Shown: positions 29,316-37,768 of the stretch, in pieces | How the letters are laid out: each line of letters opens with the position of its first letter | Position numbering within the stretch: the stretch's first letter is position 1 | Assembly (NCBI RefSeq): GCF_014195545.1 | Contig: NZ_JACIBX010000005.1 | Coordinates: forward strand, 124,001-188,000 | Direction: 5' to 3' | DNA: 64,000 bases | Source: Limimaricola variabilis | Lineage (GTDB): Bacteria; Pseudomonadota; Alphaproteobacteria; Rhodobacterales; Rhodobacteraceae | Notes under the pieces: model-generated | The model's input: the letters and a program-made list of their open reading frames with translations, nothing else | Databases searched by the model: none | Told to the model about the DNA's origin: nothing | Made by a program: the position numbers and the translations under genes

Positions 29316-30257
29316 TCAGCCCGCGAAATGCGCGGCGATCCGGTCGATGCGTGCGCCGCGCGTGGCCGCATCCTCAATCAGCAGCTCGTGGCGGCCGCCT
29401 TTGATCACCTCGAAATCGGCATCCGGCCAACGCGCCATCCGGTCATGGATCCGGGCCGAATCCACGACCCATTCCTCGTCCCCCAGAAGCGTCAAGCAGG
29501 GCGCGTCGGGTGAGGGCAGGCGGGCCAGCGCCCGGGTCTCGCGCAGCGCCTCGTTGAGCCAGTGCAGCGACGGCGCGGCGAGGCCCAGCTCGGGATGCGC
29601 GGTGACCTGCGCCCGAACCCAGTCGAAGCTCTCCTGATCGCGGGTCAGCATGTTGGCCTCCGCGGCTTCGGCCGCGTCCTCGAGCGTTGCCGAGCGGCCG
29701 GGCGAGGGCAGGTGGCTCAGACCGACCAGGCGCGAGGCGCTGCTCAGCCCCCAGGCCGCGAACCGCAGCGTCGGGCGCATCAGGACCCCCCACATCGGCG
29801 CGGTGAAGCAGACCCGCGCGAACGGCACGCCGCGCGTCAGCGCCCGCAGCCCGATGCAGCCACCCATCGAATGCGCCAGCATGAAGTAGGGGCCTGGTAG
29901 ATCCGACGCTGCGATGTGCTCGCGCAGCGCGTCGAGATCGGTCTGGTATTCGGCGAAGCTGTCGACATGGCCCCGGGCCGCATCGCGATGCCCGCGCGCC
30001 GACAGCCCCTGGCCGCGCCAGTCGAGCGTCGCGCAGCCGAAGCCGCGCGCCGCCAGCTCGGTCGCGACGCGGCCGTACTTCTCGGCGTATTCGGTGCGAC
30101 CGGTAAGGATCAGCACCGTGCCGCGTGGCGCCGGGCCGGGCCAATGCACGGCCCTGAGCCTGACGCCGTCACGCGCGCTGATCCAATGCGCGCATGCCGG
30201 GCCGTCCGCCACCTCCGCGAAGAACGGCGCGGCCGGTGCCCCGGTGCCGTCAGCCAA
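29316..30257 (-). CDS. Alpha/beta hydrolase, lysophospholipase (PldB)-like
   Basis: 313-residue hydrolase. TGRTEYAEKYGRV near residue 52 is the conserved block of bacterial PldB/monoacylglycerol-lipase-like proteins, DWRGQGLS follows, and the nucleophile elbow is LAHSMGG (Ser130). The start appears to be TTG at 30257, overlapping the SCP2 gene stop by 8 bp; no better ATG is available near the conserved N-terminus, although an in-frame GTG at codon 16 is possible. The coupling to an SCP2-type lipid carrier protein is consistent with lipid turnover, by inference. Confidence 0.82.
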   Translation of the reverse strand: MADGTGAPAAPFFAEVADGPACAHWISARDGVRLRAVHWPGPAPRGTVLILTGRTEYAEKYGRVATELAARGFGCATLDWRGQGLSARGHRDAARGHVDSFAEYQTDLDALREHIAASDLPGPYFMLAHSMGGCIGLRALTRGVPFARVCFTAPMWGVLMRPTLRFAAWGLSSASRLVGLSHLPSPGRSATLEDAAEAAEANMLTRDQESFDWVRAQVTAHPELGLAAPSLHWLNEALRETRALARLPSPDAPCLTLLGDEEWVVDSARIHDRMARWPDADFEVIKGGRHELLIEDAATRGARIDRIAAHFAG

Positions 30258-30546
30258 GAACCGCCGCCAGCTTCATGGCGAGCCCCATGTCGCCATCGAC
30301 CGACAGCTTTCCCTGCATGAAGGCGGCGGTCGGATCGAGATCGCCCTCGAGGATCGCCTGGAACGTGTCGGCATCGGCGCTGAGCGTGACCTCGGCCGGC
30401 TCGTCGCCGGCGCGCGCGCCGGTCTCGTCGATCATCACCGCGCCCTCATCCGCGATCACGAACTTGGCCGGGCCACCCTCGAGGCCTTGCCCGTTCATCT
30501 TGGCGTTGAGCGCGGTCACCGCGTGGCTCACCAGTTCACTCATCAT
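30250..30546 (-). CDS. SCP2 sterol-binding domain protein
   Basis: About 98-residue single SCP2-like domain, a small hydrophobic-ligand carrier fold. The characteristic second half is DADTFQAILEGDLDPTAAFMQGKLSVDGDM with the ending MGLAMKLAAVL; the GKLKVxGD core is preserved as GKLSVDGD. Two adjacent ATGs (30546 and 30543) follow AAGGA; either could be used. It overlaps the lysophospholipase-like gene and is divergent from the TPR protein gene by about 100 bp. The ligand is unknown. Confidence 0.9.
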   Translation of the reverse strand: MMSELVSHAVTALNAKMNGQGLEGGPAKFVIADEGAVMIDETGARAGDEPAEVTLSADADTFQAILEGDLDPTAAFMQGKLSVDGDMGLAMKLAAVLG

Positions 30547-30646
30547 GTCGTCCTTCGCGTTCGCGGAAGCCGGGATGGCCACCGATCTGGTCCTTGTGAT
30601 GGGGCGCCTCTGGTCTCGGCCATGCCGCGCACCTACACTGGGGACT

Positions 30647-31207
30647 ATGGGCGCAAGATTTCCTTCCATCAAACCTGTCCTCGCGGCATTGCTGCTCGGG
30701 CTCGCGGCCACCCCGGCCATCGCGCAGGACGACGAGCGGGTTGCGCGCCTGTTCGAGGAGCTGCAGGCGGCGGGGCCGGCGCAGACCGACGGTCTTTCGG
30801 CGGAGATCCGCGAGGCCTGGTCGCGCAGTGGCTCGCCGGCGATCGACCTGCTGCTGACTCGCGGTCGCGAGGCGCTGGGCATGGGCGATGTCGAGGCGGC
30901 GGTCGAGCATCTGACCGCCGCGATCGATCATACGCCCGGCCTCGCCGAGGCGCATGTGCTGCGCGCCAACGCCTATTACCTCGACGGGCTGACCGGCCCG
31001 GCGATCGACGATTTGCGCGTGGCGCTGGCGATCGAGCCGCGCCATTTCGGCGCGCTTGAAGGCTTCGCCGCGCTGCTCGAGGAGATGGGCCGCCCCGAAG
31101 CCGCGCGCGAGGTCTGGGGTCGGGTGCTCGCGCTCAAGCCGCAGGATGCGCAGGCCGGCGAGGCCGCCCATCGCCTCGACATCATGCTCGGCGGCCGCAC
31201 GCTCTGA
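30647..31207 (+). CDS. Periplasmic tetratricopeptide repeat protein
   Basis: 186-residue exported protein. The signal peptide is residues 1-25, with a cleavage site after AIA and before QDD. Three TPR-like units follow (about residues 70-170), for example ALGMGDVEAAVEHLTAAIDH and LEEMGRPEAAREVWGRVLAL. TPR proteins of this kind scaffold other envelope proteins; the partner is unknown. The ATG at 30647 was chosen because it opens the signal peptide. It precedes the helicase gene by 36 bp and may share its transcript. Confidence 0.84.
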   Translation: MGARFPSIKPVLAALLLGLAATPAIAQDDERVARLFEELQAAGPAQTDGLSAEIREAWSRSGSPAIDLLLTRGREALGMGDVEAAVEHLTAAIDHTPGLAEAHVLRANAYYLDGLTGPAIDDLRVALAIEPRHFGALEGFAALLEEMGRPEAAREVWGRVLALKPQDAQAGEAAHRLDIMLGGRTL

Positions 31208-31243
31208 TCTTTCCGCCGCCTCGGCGCGACCACAGGACCTTCC

Positions 31244-34200
31244 ATGACCCCCTCCCGCATCGCGGCCGTGCTCGGCCCTACAAACACCGGCAAGACGCAT
31301 TACGCGATCGAGCGGATGCTGGCCTACCGGACGGGCGTGATCGGCCTGCCGCTCAGGCTGCTCGCGCGCGAGGTCTATGACCGCATCGTCAAGGCGCGCG
31401 GCCCCTCGGTGGTGGCGCTGGTCACCGGCGAGGAACGGATCGTGCCGCCGCGTGCCGCCTACTGGGTCTGCACCGTCGAGGCGATGCCCGAACTGGATGC
31501 CGATTTCCTCGCGGTGGACGAGATCCAGCTCTGTGCCGATCCCGAACGCGGCCATGTCTTCACCGACCGGCTGCTGCGCGCACGCGGCCGGCACGAGACG
31601 CTGTTCCTCGGCTCCGAGACCATGGCGCCGGCGATCCGGGCGCTGGTGCCCGAGGCCGACATGATGCGGCGCGACCGGCTCTCGACGCTGAGCTATTCGG
31701 GCTCCAAGAAGCTCAGCCGCATGCCCGAGAGGTCGGCCATCGTCGGCTTCTCGGTCGACAGCGTCTATGCCATCGCCGAACTGATCCGCCGCCAGAAGGG
31801 CGGGGCGGCGGTGGTGATGGGGGCGCTGTCGCCGCGCACCCGCAATGCGCAGGTCGAGATGTACCAGAACGGCGATGTCGACTACCTCGTCGCCACCGAT
31901 GCGATCGGCATGGGGCTCAACCTCGATATCGGCCATGTCGCCTTCTCGTCGTTGATCAAGTTCGACGGCCATAAGATGCGCCACCTCGCCCCCGACGAGC
32001 TGGCGCAGATCGCCGGACGTGCCGGGCGGCACCGCACCAATGGCAGCTTCGGCGTCACCGGCGAGGCGCCGCCATTGGACGACGATGTGGTCGAGGCCAT
32101 CGAAAACCACCAGTTCCGGCCCGTCACGCGGCTGTTCTGGCGCAACTCGGACCTGCAGTTCGGCTCGCTCAAGCGGTTGATCCAGACGCTGGAGAGCCGC
32201 ACCAACAACCCATGGCTCGGTCGGGTGCGCGAGAGCGACGACCTCGCTGCGCTGAAATCCCTCGCCGCCGACCCGCTGATCCAGGCCCGGACCCGCGACG
32301 GCACGGCGGTGAGGCTGCTGTGGGAGGTTTGCCGCCTGCCGGATTTCCGCGGCATCGGCCGAGGCGAGCATGCCGAGATGGTCGGGCAGATTTTCGCCCA
32401 TCTGCAGGACCGCGGCCGCATCCCCGACGACTGGTTCGCCAAGCGCATCGAACGGATCGACCGGCCCGAGGGGGACATCGATGCATTGTCCAAGCGGTTG
32501 GCCTATATCCGCACCTGGACCTACGTGGCCCAGCGCAGCGGCTGGGTCGGGGACGAAAGCCATTGGCGCGGGGTGACGCGCGCTGTAGAAGATCGCCTGT
32601 CGGATGCGCTGCATGGCGCGCTGACTCAAAGATTCGTGGACCGGCGGACCAGTGTTCTGGCCCGGCGGCTCAAGCAGAAGGAGGTCATGGTGGCCGAAGT
32701 GAAAGACAGCGGCGACGTGACGGTCGAGGGTGAATTCGTCGGGCGGCTGGAAGGGTTCCGGTTCCGCGCCGACAAGTCGGGCAGCCCCGACGAGGCGAGA
32801 ACGCTGCGCCAGGCGGCGGACAAGGCGCTCGCGCCCCAGTTCCATCTGCGCGCCGACCGGTTCTACAACGCGCCCGATACCGAAATCGACGTGACCGAGC
32901 AGGGCGGCCTGATGTGGGGCTCCTCGGCGGTGGGCAAGCTGGTCTCCGGCGCCGACCCGTTCAAGCCGCAAGTCGTGGCCTATGTCGATGACGAAGCCGG
33001 TCTCGAGATCGCCGAGAAGGTGAAGCGGCGGCTGCAGCATTTCATCGACCGCAAGATCGCCGCCACCCAGGAGCCGCTGCTGGCGCTGGGCAATGACGAG
33101 ACGCTGACCGGTCAGGCCAAGGGCTTCGCCTATCGCATGGTCGAGAATTTCGGCATCATCCCGCGCGGCGAGATCGCCGACGAGGTGCGCGGTCTGGATC
33201 AGGAAGCGCGCGGCGCGCTGCGCAAGCACGGCATCCGCTTCGGGCAGTTCACGGTCTTCATGCCGGCGCTGCTGAAGCCCGCGCCGACTCGCATCCGCCT
33301 CGTGCTCTGGGCCCTGTCCAAGGGTTTGCAGGAATTCCCCGAGACGCCGCCTCCGGGCCTCGTGACCGTGCCCGCGACGCGCGGTGCCGCGCCGGGCTAC
33401 TATGCCATGGCAGGCTACCGGGCCGCCGGCGAGCGGGCGATCCGCATCGACATGCTCGAGCGGCTGGCCGACATGCTGCGCGATCGCGACAGCAAGCGCG
33501 GCTTCGAGGCGGTGCCCGACATGCTGTCGATCACCGGCCTGACGCTCGAGCAGTTCGCCGAGCTGATGACCGGTCTGGGTTACAAGGCGGAGAAGGGCGA
33601 GCGGCCCAAGGCCAAGCCTGTGAAGGCCGCCGGTCCGCAGGAAGTGCCCGGCGAAACCCCCGATACCACGCCGCCGGCCCCCGAAGGGCCGGACGTCCCG
33701 GGCAACACGCCGCAGGAGGCCCCCGACCAGCCCAACGCGCCGGGCATCACCCCGCCCGACGCGCCCGAGCAGCCGGACCTGCCGAACGAGACCCCGGATG
33801 CGCCGGAGCGTCCCGACAACGCGCCCGCCAGCCCCACCGACGTGCCGGGCACCGAGCCGGATCTGCCGCCCTCGGAGCTTCCGGGCGAGTCGCCCGATCG
33901 TGGCCCCGCGCCGCAGCCCGACGAGATGCCCGACAGCGATCCGCCGGTCGGCATTCCGGCCGGCAATCCGACCGAGATCCCGCCGGGCACCATCGCCGTG
34001 GGCGAGACCGCGCCGCAGGCCGCGCATGAGGATGCCGGCGCCGAGATGGAGACCTACTATACCTTCACCTGGGCCGGGCGCGGTCAGCGCCGGGGCGGTG
34101 AGGGTGCGAAGGGCCGGCGTCAGGGCGGCAAGCCCGATAATGCCCGTGGCGACGCGCCGCGCGGTGCCAAGGGCAAGCCGGGCGGCAAGGGCGAGGGCCG

Positions 34201-34336
34201 GGGCGACAAGCGCCGCGGTCCCAAGCCCGAGCGGGACGATCGGCCGCGCAACTTCTCCTCGCAGCCGCCGCGCGAGAAGAAGATCGACCCCGACAACCCC
34301 TTCGCCGCCGCGCTCGCGGGCTTCAAGCGCGATTGA
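31244..34336 (+). CDS. SUV3-like DEAD/DEAH-type helicase with disordered Pro-rich and basic tail
   Basis: 1030-residue helicase related to mitochondrial SUV3 RNA helicases. Walker A is GPTNTGKT (residues about 11-18), motif II is DEIQ, and the second RecA-like domain shows ATDAIGMGLNLDI and QIAGRAGRH (motif VI). Helical SUV3-type C-terminal elements follow. From about residue 800 to 935 the protein is a repetitive Pro/Asp/Glu/Thr-rich segment, and the last 90 residues are Gly/Lys/Arg-rich, likely RNA-binding. The stop overlaps the S4 gene (TTGA). A role in RNA turnover or ribosome assembly is inferred from the family. Confidence 0.88.
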   Translation: MTPSRIAAVLGPTNTGKTHYAIERMLAYRTGVIGLPLRLLAREVYDRIVKARGPSVVALVTGEERIVPPRAAYWVCTVEAMPELDADFLAVDEIQLCADPERGHVFTDRLLRARGRHETLFLGSETMAPAIRALVPEADMMRRDRLSTLSYSGSKKLSRMPERSAIVGFSVDSVYAIAELIRRQKGGAAVVMGALSPRTRNAQVEMYQNGDVDYLVATDAIGMGLNLDIGHVAFSSLIKFDGHKMRHLAPDELAQIAGRAGRHRTNGSFGVTGEAPPLDDDVVEAIENHQFRPVTRLFWRNSDLQFGSLKRLIQTLESRTNNPWLGRVRESDDLAALKSLAADPLIQARTRDGTAVRLLWEVCRLPDFRGIGRGEHAEMVGQIFAHLQDRGRIPDDWFAKRIERIDRPEGDIDALSKRLAYIRTWTYVAQRSGWVGDESHWRGVTRAVEDRLSDALHGALTQRFVDRRTSVLARRLKQKEVMVAEVKDSGDVTVEGEFVGRLEGFRFRADKSGSPDEARTLRQAADKALAPQFHLRADRFYNAPDTEIDVTEQGGLMWGSSAVGKLVSGADPFKPQVVAYVDDEAGLEIAEKVKRRLQHFIDRKIAATQEPLLALGNDETLTGQAKGFAYRMVENFGIIPRGEIADEVRGLDQEARGALRKHGIRFGQFTVFMPALLKPAPTRIRLVLWALSKGLQEFPETPPPGLVTVPATRGAAPGYYAMAGYRAAGERAIRIDMLERLADMLRDRDSKRGFEAVPDMLSITGLTLEQFAELMTGLGYKAEKGERPKAKPVKAAGPQEVPGETPDTTPPAPEGPDVPGNTPQEAPDQPNAPGITPPDAPEQPDLPNETPDAPERPDNAPASPTDVPGTEPDLPPSELPGESPDRGPAPQPDEMPDSDPPVGIPAGNPTEIPPGTIAVGETAPQAAHEDAGAEMETYYTFTWAGRGQRRGGEGAKGRRQGGKPDNARGDAPRGAKGKPGGKGEGRGDKRRGPKPERDDRPRNFSSQPPREKKIDPDNPFAAALAGFKRD

Positions 34337-34671
34337 GCCGGGGCGGGACGAACCCTGCCGAGGCGCCGCGCGAGACGCTGCGCCTCGACAAGTGGCTCTG
34401 GCAGGCCAGGTTCTTCAAGACCCGCGGCCTCGCCGCCGCGCTGGTCACCAAGGGCCGGGTCCGGGTCAACGGCCAGCCCGCCGCGCGCGCCTCGCGCGGG
34501 GTAGGGGCCGGGGACGTGCTGACCTTTCCGCAGGGCAATGCGATTCGCGTGGTCCGGATCGTGGCCTTGGGGGATCGGCGGGGCCCGGCGCCCGAAGCGC
34601 ACGGCCTCTATGACGATCTTGATCCGCCGGCGCAGGCCGGGTCCGGCGAGGGGTCGCCGACGCTTGAATGA
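34333..34671 (+). CDS. S4 domain RNA-binding protein, Hsp15-like
   Basis: 112-residue protein whose S4 RNA-binding domain spans about residues 16-75: LRLDKWLWQARFFKTR, then GRVRVNG and GDVLTFP. This matches the Hsp15/YbcJ-like group; Hsp15 binds stalled 50S subunits. The start is a TTG overlapping the helicase stop by 4 bp; there is no closer ATG, so translation is probably coupled to the helicase. The two RNA-binding proteins presumably act in related RNA processes. Confidence 0.87.
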   Translation: MSRGGTNPAEAPRETLRLDKWLWQARFFKTRGLAAALVTKGRVRVNGQPAARASRGVGAGDVLTFPQGNAIRVVRIVALGDRRGPAPEAHGLYDDLDPPAQAGSGEGSPTLE

Positions 34672-34720
34672 CCTCGCGCTCTGCTCTAGCTAGGCCGCAA
34701 CAAGCATCGAGGGCCCGCCA

Positions 34721-35056
34721 ATGACCTATGTCGTCAAGGACAACTGCATCGCCTGCAAGTACACGGATTGCGTCGAGGTCTGCCCCGTCGACTGCTTCTA
34801 CGAGGGCGAGAACATGCTCGTCATCCATCCGGACGAATGCATCGATTGCGGCGTGTGCGAGCCCGAATGCCCGGCCGACGCGATCCGTCCCGACACCGAG
34901 CCGGATGTCGAGAAATGGGTCGAGTTCAACCGGAAATATTCCGAGATCTGGCCGGTGATCGTCACCAAGAAGGATCCGCTGCCGGGGGCCGCCGAAATGG
35001 ACGGCAAGCCGGGCAAGATGGAACTGTTCTCGGAGAAGCCCGGCGAGGGCGGCTGA
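34721..35056 (+). CDS. fdxA: Ferredoxin FdxA (7Fe, [3Fe-4S][4Fe-4S])
   Basis: 111-residue seven-iron ferredoxin, a cytoplasmic electron carrier. The N-terminal [15 protein letters not shown] pattern with CPVDCF, and then [12 protein letters not shown], provide the cysteines for one [3Fe-4S] and one [4Fe-4S] cluster. The C-terminal 50 residues ([14 protein letters not shown]) are the extension typical of FdxA. The position between the S4 protein and CarD is conserved in Rhodobacterales. A clear terminator follows. Confidence 0.95.
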   Translation: MTYVVKDNCIACKYTDCVEVCPVDCFYEGENMLVIHPDECIDCGVCEPECPADAIRPDTEPDVEKWVEFNRKYSEIWPVIVTKKDPLPGAAEMDGKPGKMELFSEKPGEGG

Positions 35057-35088
35057 CGCCGCTGCGCGGCATTCGTAGGCAGATTTCG

Positions 35089-35116
35089 CGTCCCCGCTTC
35101 CGTCGGGGGCGTTTTT
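35089..35116 (+). terminator. Rho-independent terminator after fdxA
   Basis: An 8-bp stem with one G-T pair (CGTCCCCG with CGGGGGCG, 7-nt loop) is followed by TTTTT, 33 bases past the fdxA stop codon. It separates the helicase-S4-fdxA unit from carD, so carD should have its own promoter between here and 35247. Confidence 0.8.
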
Positions 35117-35179
35117 GTGGTATGCTGTCTCGGTAATGCTGCTGAAAACCTGATCCTGTCCGGTCGTTATTGCACCTGA

Positions 35180-35195
35180 CGAACCATGCGGTTCG
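35180..35195 (+). promoter_or_regulatory. Hairpin in the carD leader
   Basis: A perfect 6-bp stem, CGAACC with GGTTCG and loop ATGC, lies about 50 bases before the carD start and is followed by a C/T-rich run ending TTCTTTT. It could be a leader hairpin or weak attenuator in the carD mRNA; nothing else in the leader supports a known riboregulator. Confidence 0.35.
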
Positions 35196-35247
35196 CCGGG
35201 TTCTTTTCGTGTCATCCCCACCGGACTCGATCTCCAGGAAGGACATC

Positions 35248-35760
35248 ATGAGCAAGAAGAAGAACGAATTCCGTCCCGATGATTTCGTCGTCTACCCGGC
35301 GCATGGCGTCGGCAAGATCGTCTCGATCGAGGAGCAGGAAGTGGCGGGCATGTCGCTCGAACTCTTCGTGATCTCCTTCGAGAAGGACAAGATGACCCTG
35401 CGGGTGCCGACCCACAAGGCGACCGAGGCCGGGCTGCGCTCGCTGTCCTCGCCCGACGTGGTGGCACATGCCCTCAAGACCCTGAAGGGCAAGGCCAAGG
35501 TCAAGAAGGCGATGTGGTCACGCCGGGCTCAGGAATACGAGCAGAAGATCAATTCCGGCGACCTGATCGCCATCGCCGAGGTGGTGCGCGACCTGCACCG
35601 TGCCGACGACCAGCGCGAGCAGTCCTATTCCGAGCGTCAGCTCTACGAGGCCGCGCTCGAGCGGCTGATCCGCGAGATCGCCGCCGTGTCCGGCAATGAC
35701 GAAGCCGCCGCCGCGCGCGAGATCGACGGCGTTCTGGTCGGCCGCGCCGCCGCCGCCTGA
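35248..35760 (+). CDS. carD: CarD family transcriptional regulator
   Basis: 170-residue CarD protein, which binds RNA polymerase beta and stabilises open complexes at many promoters, including rRNA promoters. The N-terminal RNAP-interaction (Tudor-like) domain shows FVVYPAHGVGKI, and the C-terminal helical DNA-binding domain includes MWSRRAQEYEQKINSGDL, both diagnostic. AGGAAGGA precedes the ATG. It has its own transcription unit, bounded by the fdxA terminator upstream and a hairpin downstream. Confidence 0.95.
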   Translation: MSKKKNEFRPDDFVVYPAHGVGKIVSIEEQEVAGMSLELFVISFEKDKMTLRVPTHKATEAGLRSLSSPDVVAHALKTLKGKAKVKKAMWSRRAQEYEQKINSGDLIAIAEVVRDLHRADDQREQSYSERQLYEAALERLIREIAAVSGNDEAAAAREIDGVLVGRAAAA

Positions 35761-35780
35761 TCGCGCTACAGCGAATGTAG

Positions 35781-35808
35781 AAGGGCCGCGCCGAAAGGCG
35801 CGGCCCTT
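35781..35808 (+). terminator. Terminator hairpin after carD
   Basis: A perfect 12-bp stem, AAGGGCCGCGCC with GGCGCGGCCCTT, is closed by a GAAA tetraloop and lies 20 bases past the carD stop. The following sequence GCTGTTTGCG has only a short T-run. The hairpin is strong enough to act in either direction between carD and purD. Confidence 0.75.
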
Positions 35809-35846
35809 GCTGTTTGCGCTCGTCGATGCGGCCTCCGGTTCTTCGA

Positions 35847-35878
35847 AATGGCGACGCCGAGGGTCCGCCGTCGCCATT
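35847..35878 (-). terminator. Second hairpin between carD and purD, probable purD terminator
   Basis: A perfect 10-bp stem (AATGGCGACG at 35847-35856 with CGTCGCCATT at 35869-35878, 12-nt loop) lies 31 bases past the purD stop on the minus strand and is followed by TTCG. The T-tract is short, so it may protect the 3' end rather than terminate by itself. Confidence 0.5.
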
Positions 35879-35908
35879 CCCTTGCTGACGCCACCACAGA
35901 CGCCGTGT

Positions 35909-37183
35909 TCAGCCCTTCTGAGGCAGGGCTCGCCAGCCGATGTCGCTGCGGCAGAACCCTTCCGGCCAATCGATCGCCTCGACCATCGCGTAGGCGGCAT
36001 CGCGGGCCTCGGCCAATGTCGCGCCGCGCGTGGTGAAGTTGAGAACCCGGCCGCCATTGGCGACGATGCCGCCTTCCCTGGCCTTCGTGCCAGCATGGAA
36101 CACCATCGCCGAAGAGCTTGCCTCGAGCGCGTCGAGCCCGCGAATCTCCGACCCCTTCTCGTAGCTGCCCGGATAGCCCTTGGCCGCCATCACCACGGTC
36201 AGCGCGTGGTCATCGGCCCATTGCGCCTCGACCGCGCCAAGTCGCCCCTCGGCGCAGGCCTGGATCAGGTCGAGCGCCTGGCCGCCAAGCCGCATCATCA
36301 GCACCTGGCACTCCGGATCGCCGAAGCGGACGTTGTATTCCACGAGGCGCGGCTGGCCGTGATGGATCATCAGCCCGGCATAGAGCACGCCGCGATAGGG
36401 AGTGCCGCGCTTCGCCATCTCGCGCATGGTGGGGCGGATGATCTCGTCGAGCGCCTTCCGCGCCACCTGCGAATCGAGGATCGGCGCCGGGGAGTAGGCG
36501 CCCATGCCGCCGGTATTGGGGCCGGTGTCGCCGTCGCCGACGCGCTTGTGGTCTTGCGCGGTGCCGATCGGCAGCACTTCCTCGCCATCCACGAGCACGA
36601 AGTAGCTGGCTTCCTCGCCCTCCATGAACTCCTCGATCACCACCTCGGAGCCGGCGGCCCCGAACTCGCCGCCGAACATGTGCTCGAGCGCGCGCACCGC
36701 CTCGTCGCGCTCGGTCGCCACCACAACGCCCTTGCCCGCGGCCAAGCCGTCGGCCTTGATCACGATCGGCATCGGCTGGCGGGCGAGATAGGCCCGCGCC
36801 GCCTCCAGATCGGTGAAATGGGCGTAGCCGGCAGTGGGCGCTCCGGCGGCGTCGCAGATCGCCTTGGTGAAGCTTTTGGAGCTTTCGAGCCGGGCGGCCT
36901 CGGCGGAGGGGCCGAACACGGTCAGCCCGGCGGCGCGGCAGGTATCGGCGACACCGGCGGCCAGCGGCGCCTCGGGGCCGATGATGATCAGGTCGATCGC
37001 TTGCTCGGCCGCGAAACCCGCCACGGCGTCGCCGTCGAGAATGTCGAGATCGGCGCATTCCGCGATGGACGCGATGCCGGCATTGCCCGGGGCCACGATC
37101 AGTCGGTCGCATTTCGGGTTCTGCATCACCGCCCAGGCGATGGCATGTTCGCGTCCGCCGGACCCGAGGATGAGGATGTTCAT
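35909..37183 (-). CDS. purD: Phosphoribosylamine--glycine ligase
   Basis: 424-residue ATP-grasp enzyme that makes glycinamide ribonucleotide in purine synthesis. The N-terminal LILGSGGREHAIAW, the ATP-grasp core (IKADGLAAGKGVVVA, EEFMEGEEAS) and the signature FGDPECQVLMMRL are present. ATG at 37183 has GGGAG upstream; the longer frame to 37306 is unsupported. It is alone on the minus strand, convergent with carD and divergent from the peptidoglycan-binding-like gene. Confidence 0.96.
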   Translation of the reverse strand: MNILILGSGGREHAIAWAVMQNPKCDRLIVAPGNAGIASIAECADLDILDGDAVAGFAAEQAIDLIIIGPEAPLAAGVADTCRAAGLTVFGPSAEAARLESSKSFTKAICDAAGAPTAGYAHFTDLEAARAYLARQPMPIVIKADGLAAGKGVVVATERDEAVRALEHMFGGEFGAAGSEVVIEEFMEGEEASYFVLVDGEEVLPIGTAQDHKRVGDGDTGPNTGGMGAYSPAPILDSQVARKALDEIIRPTMREMAKRGTPYRGVLYAGLMIHHGQPRLVEYNVRFGDPECQVLMMRLGGQALDLIQACAEGRLGAVEAQWADDHALTVVMAAKGYPGSYEKGSEIRGLDALEASSSAMVFHAGTKAREGGIVANGGRVLNFTTRGATLAEARDAAYAMVEAIDWPEGFCRSDIGWRALPQKG

Positions 37184-37362
37184 GTCGCGTCTCCCGCAGA
37201 GCTTGCCGTTGCGGCCGCTTCTAAGCGGGCGCGCCCCGGGGGGCAATGATGTGGCCCATCTGCCATGGCCGGCGGCGTCTCCTTGGCCCGATTGCCCCGA
37301 ACCCACTGGCCGGGTGAGATCTCACATGTCATGCAACCCGAGGTTTAATTGGAGTTAACATT

Positions 37363-37728
37363 ATGCAACGACGTCATTTTCTCGCCGCAATTCCGTTCGC
37401 CCTGGGCTTCGGTGCCAAGGGCGCGCTGGCGCAGGACGACCCGCTCGGTGCGATCTTCATGCAGCTGCCCGCCCAGATCCGCCGCGACCTGCAGGAGGAG
37501 CTGAGCTGGGGTGGCTTCTACGAGGGGGCGCTCGACGCCGCCTGGGGGCCGGGCACGCGCCGCGGCGCGATCGAGGCCGCGCAGTTCCTGCCGCAGAATT
37601 CGCGCGGCCGCATCCAGCCCGATCTGAGCAGCGTCGCCGGGGCGCAGCGCTTCATGACCGGCCTGGCCCGCAAGGAGTATTCCGCCTGGCTCTATGGTGA
37701 GGGCGAGGAGAACGACACCGGCCTCTGA
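37363..37728 (+). CDS. Exported peptidoglycan-binding-domain-like protein
   Basis: 121-residue exported protein. The signal peptide (MQRRHFLAAIPFALGFGAKGALA) has a twin-arginine-like RRHFL start, though not a full Tat consensus. The mature part resembles a peptidoglycan_binding_1 helix bundle: IRRDLQEELSWGGFYEGALDAAWGPGTRRGAIEAAQ, where GxYxGxxDGxxGPxTRxA is the usual pattern. It lacks a catalytic domain. TGGAG lies 8 bases before the ATG. The xseA gene follows 40 bp downstream and may be co-transcribed. Confidence 0.75.
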   Translation: MQRRHFLAAIPFALGFGAKGALAQDDPLGAIFMQLPAQIRRDLQEELSWGGFYEGALDAAWGPGTRRGAIEAAQFLPQNSRGRIQPDLSSVAGAQRFMTGLARKEYSAWLYGEGEENDTGL

Positions 37729-37768
37729 CCCCGTTGCCCCGTCGCGCGGCGTGGTGCAGTTAGGGGGC

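Noticed and set aside
30536-34027. A 1163-codon open frame antisense to the helicase and TPR genes.
   Set aside because: It is produced by the strong GC3 bias of the genes on the other strand. Its translation is Arg/Gly/His/Asp-rich without domain motifs, whereas the plus-strand frame has clear helicase motifs.
37345-37358. CtrA-like site TTAA-N6-TTAA before the peptidoglycan-binding-like gene.
   Set aside because: The spacing is 6 rather than the 7 of the full consensus, and the GGAG inside it serves as the ribosome site.
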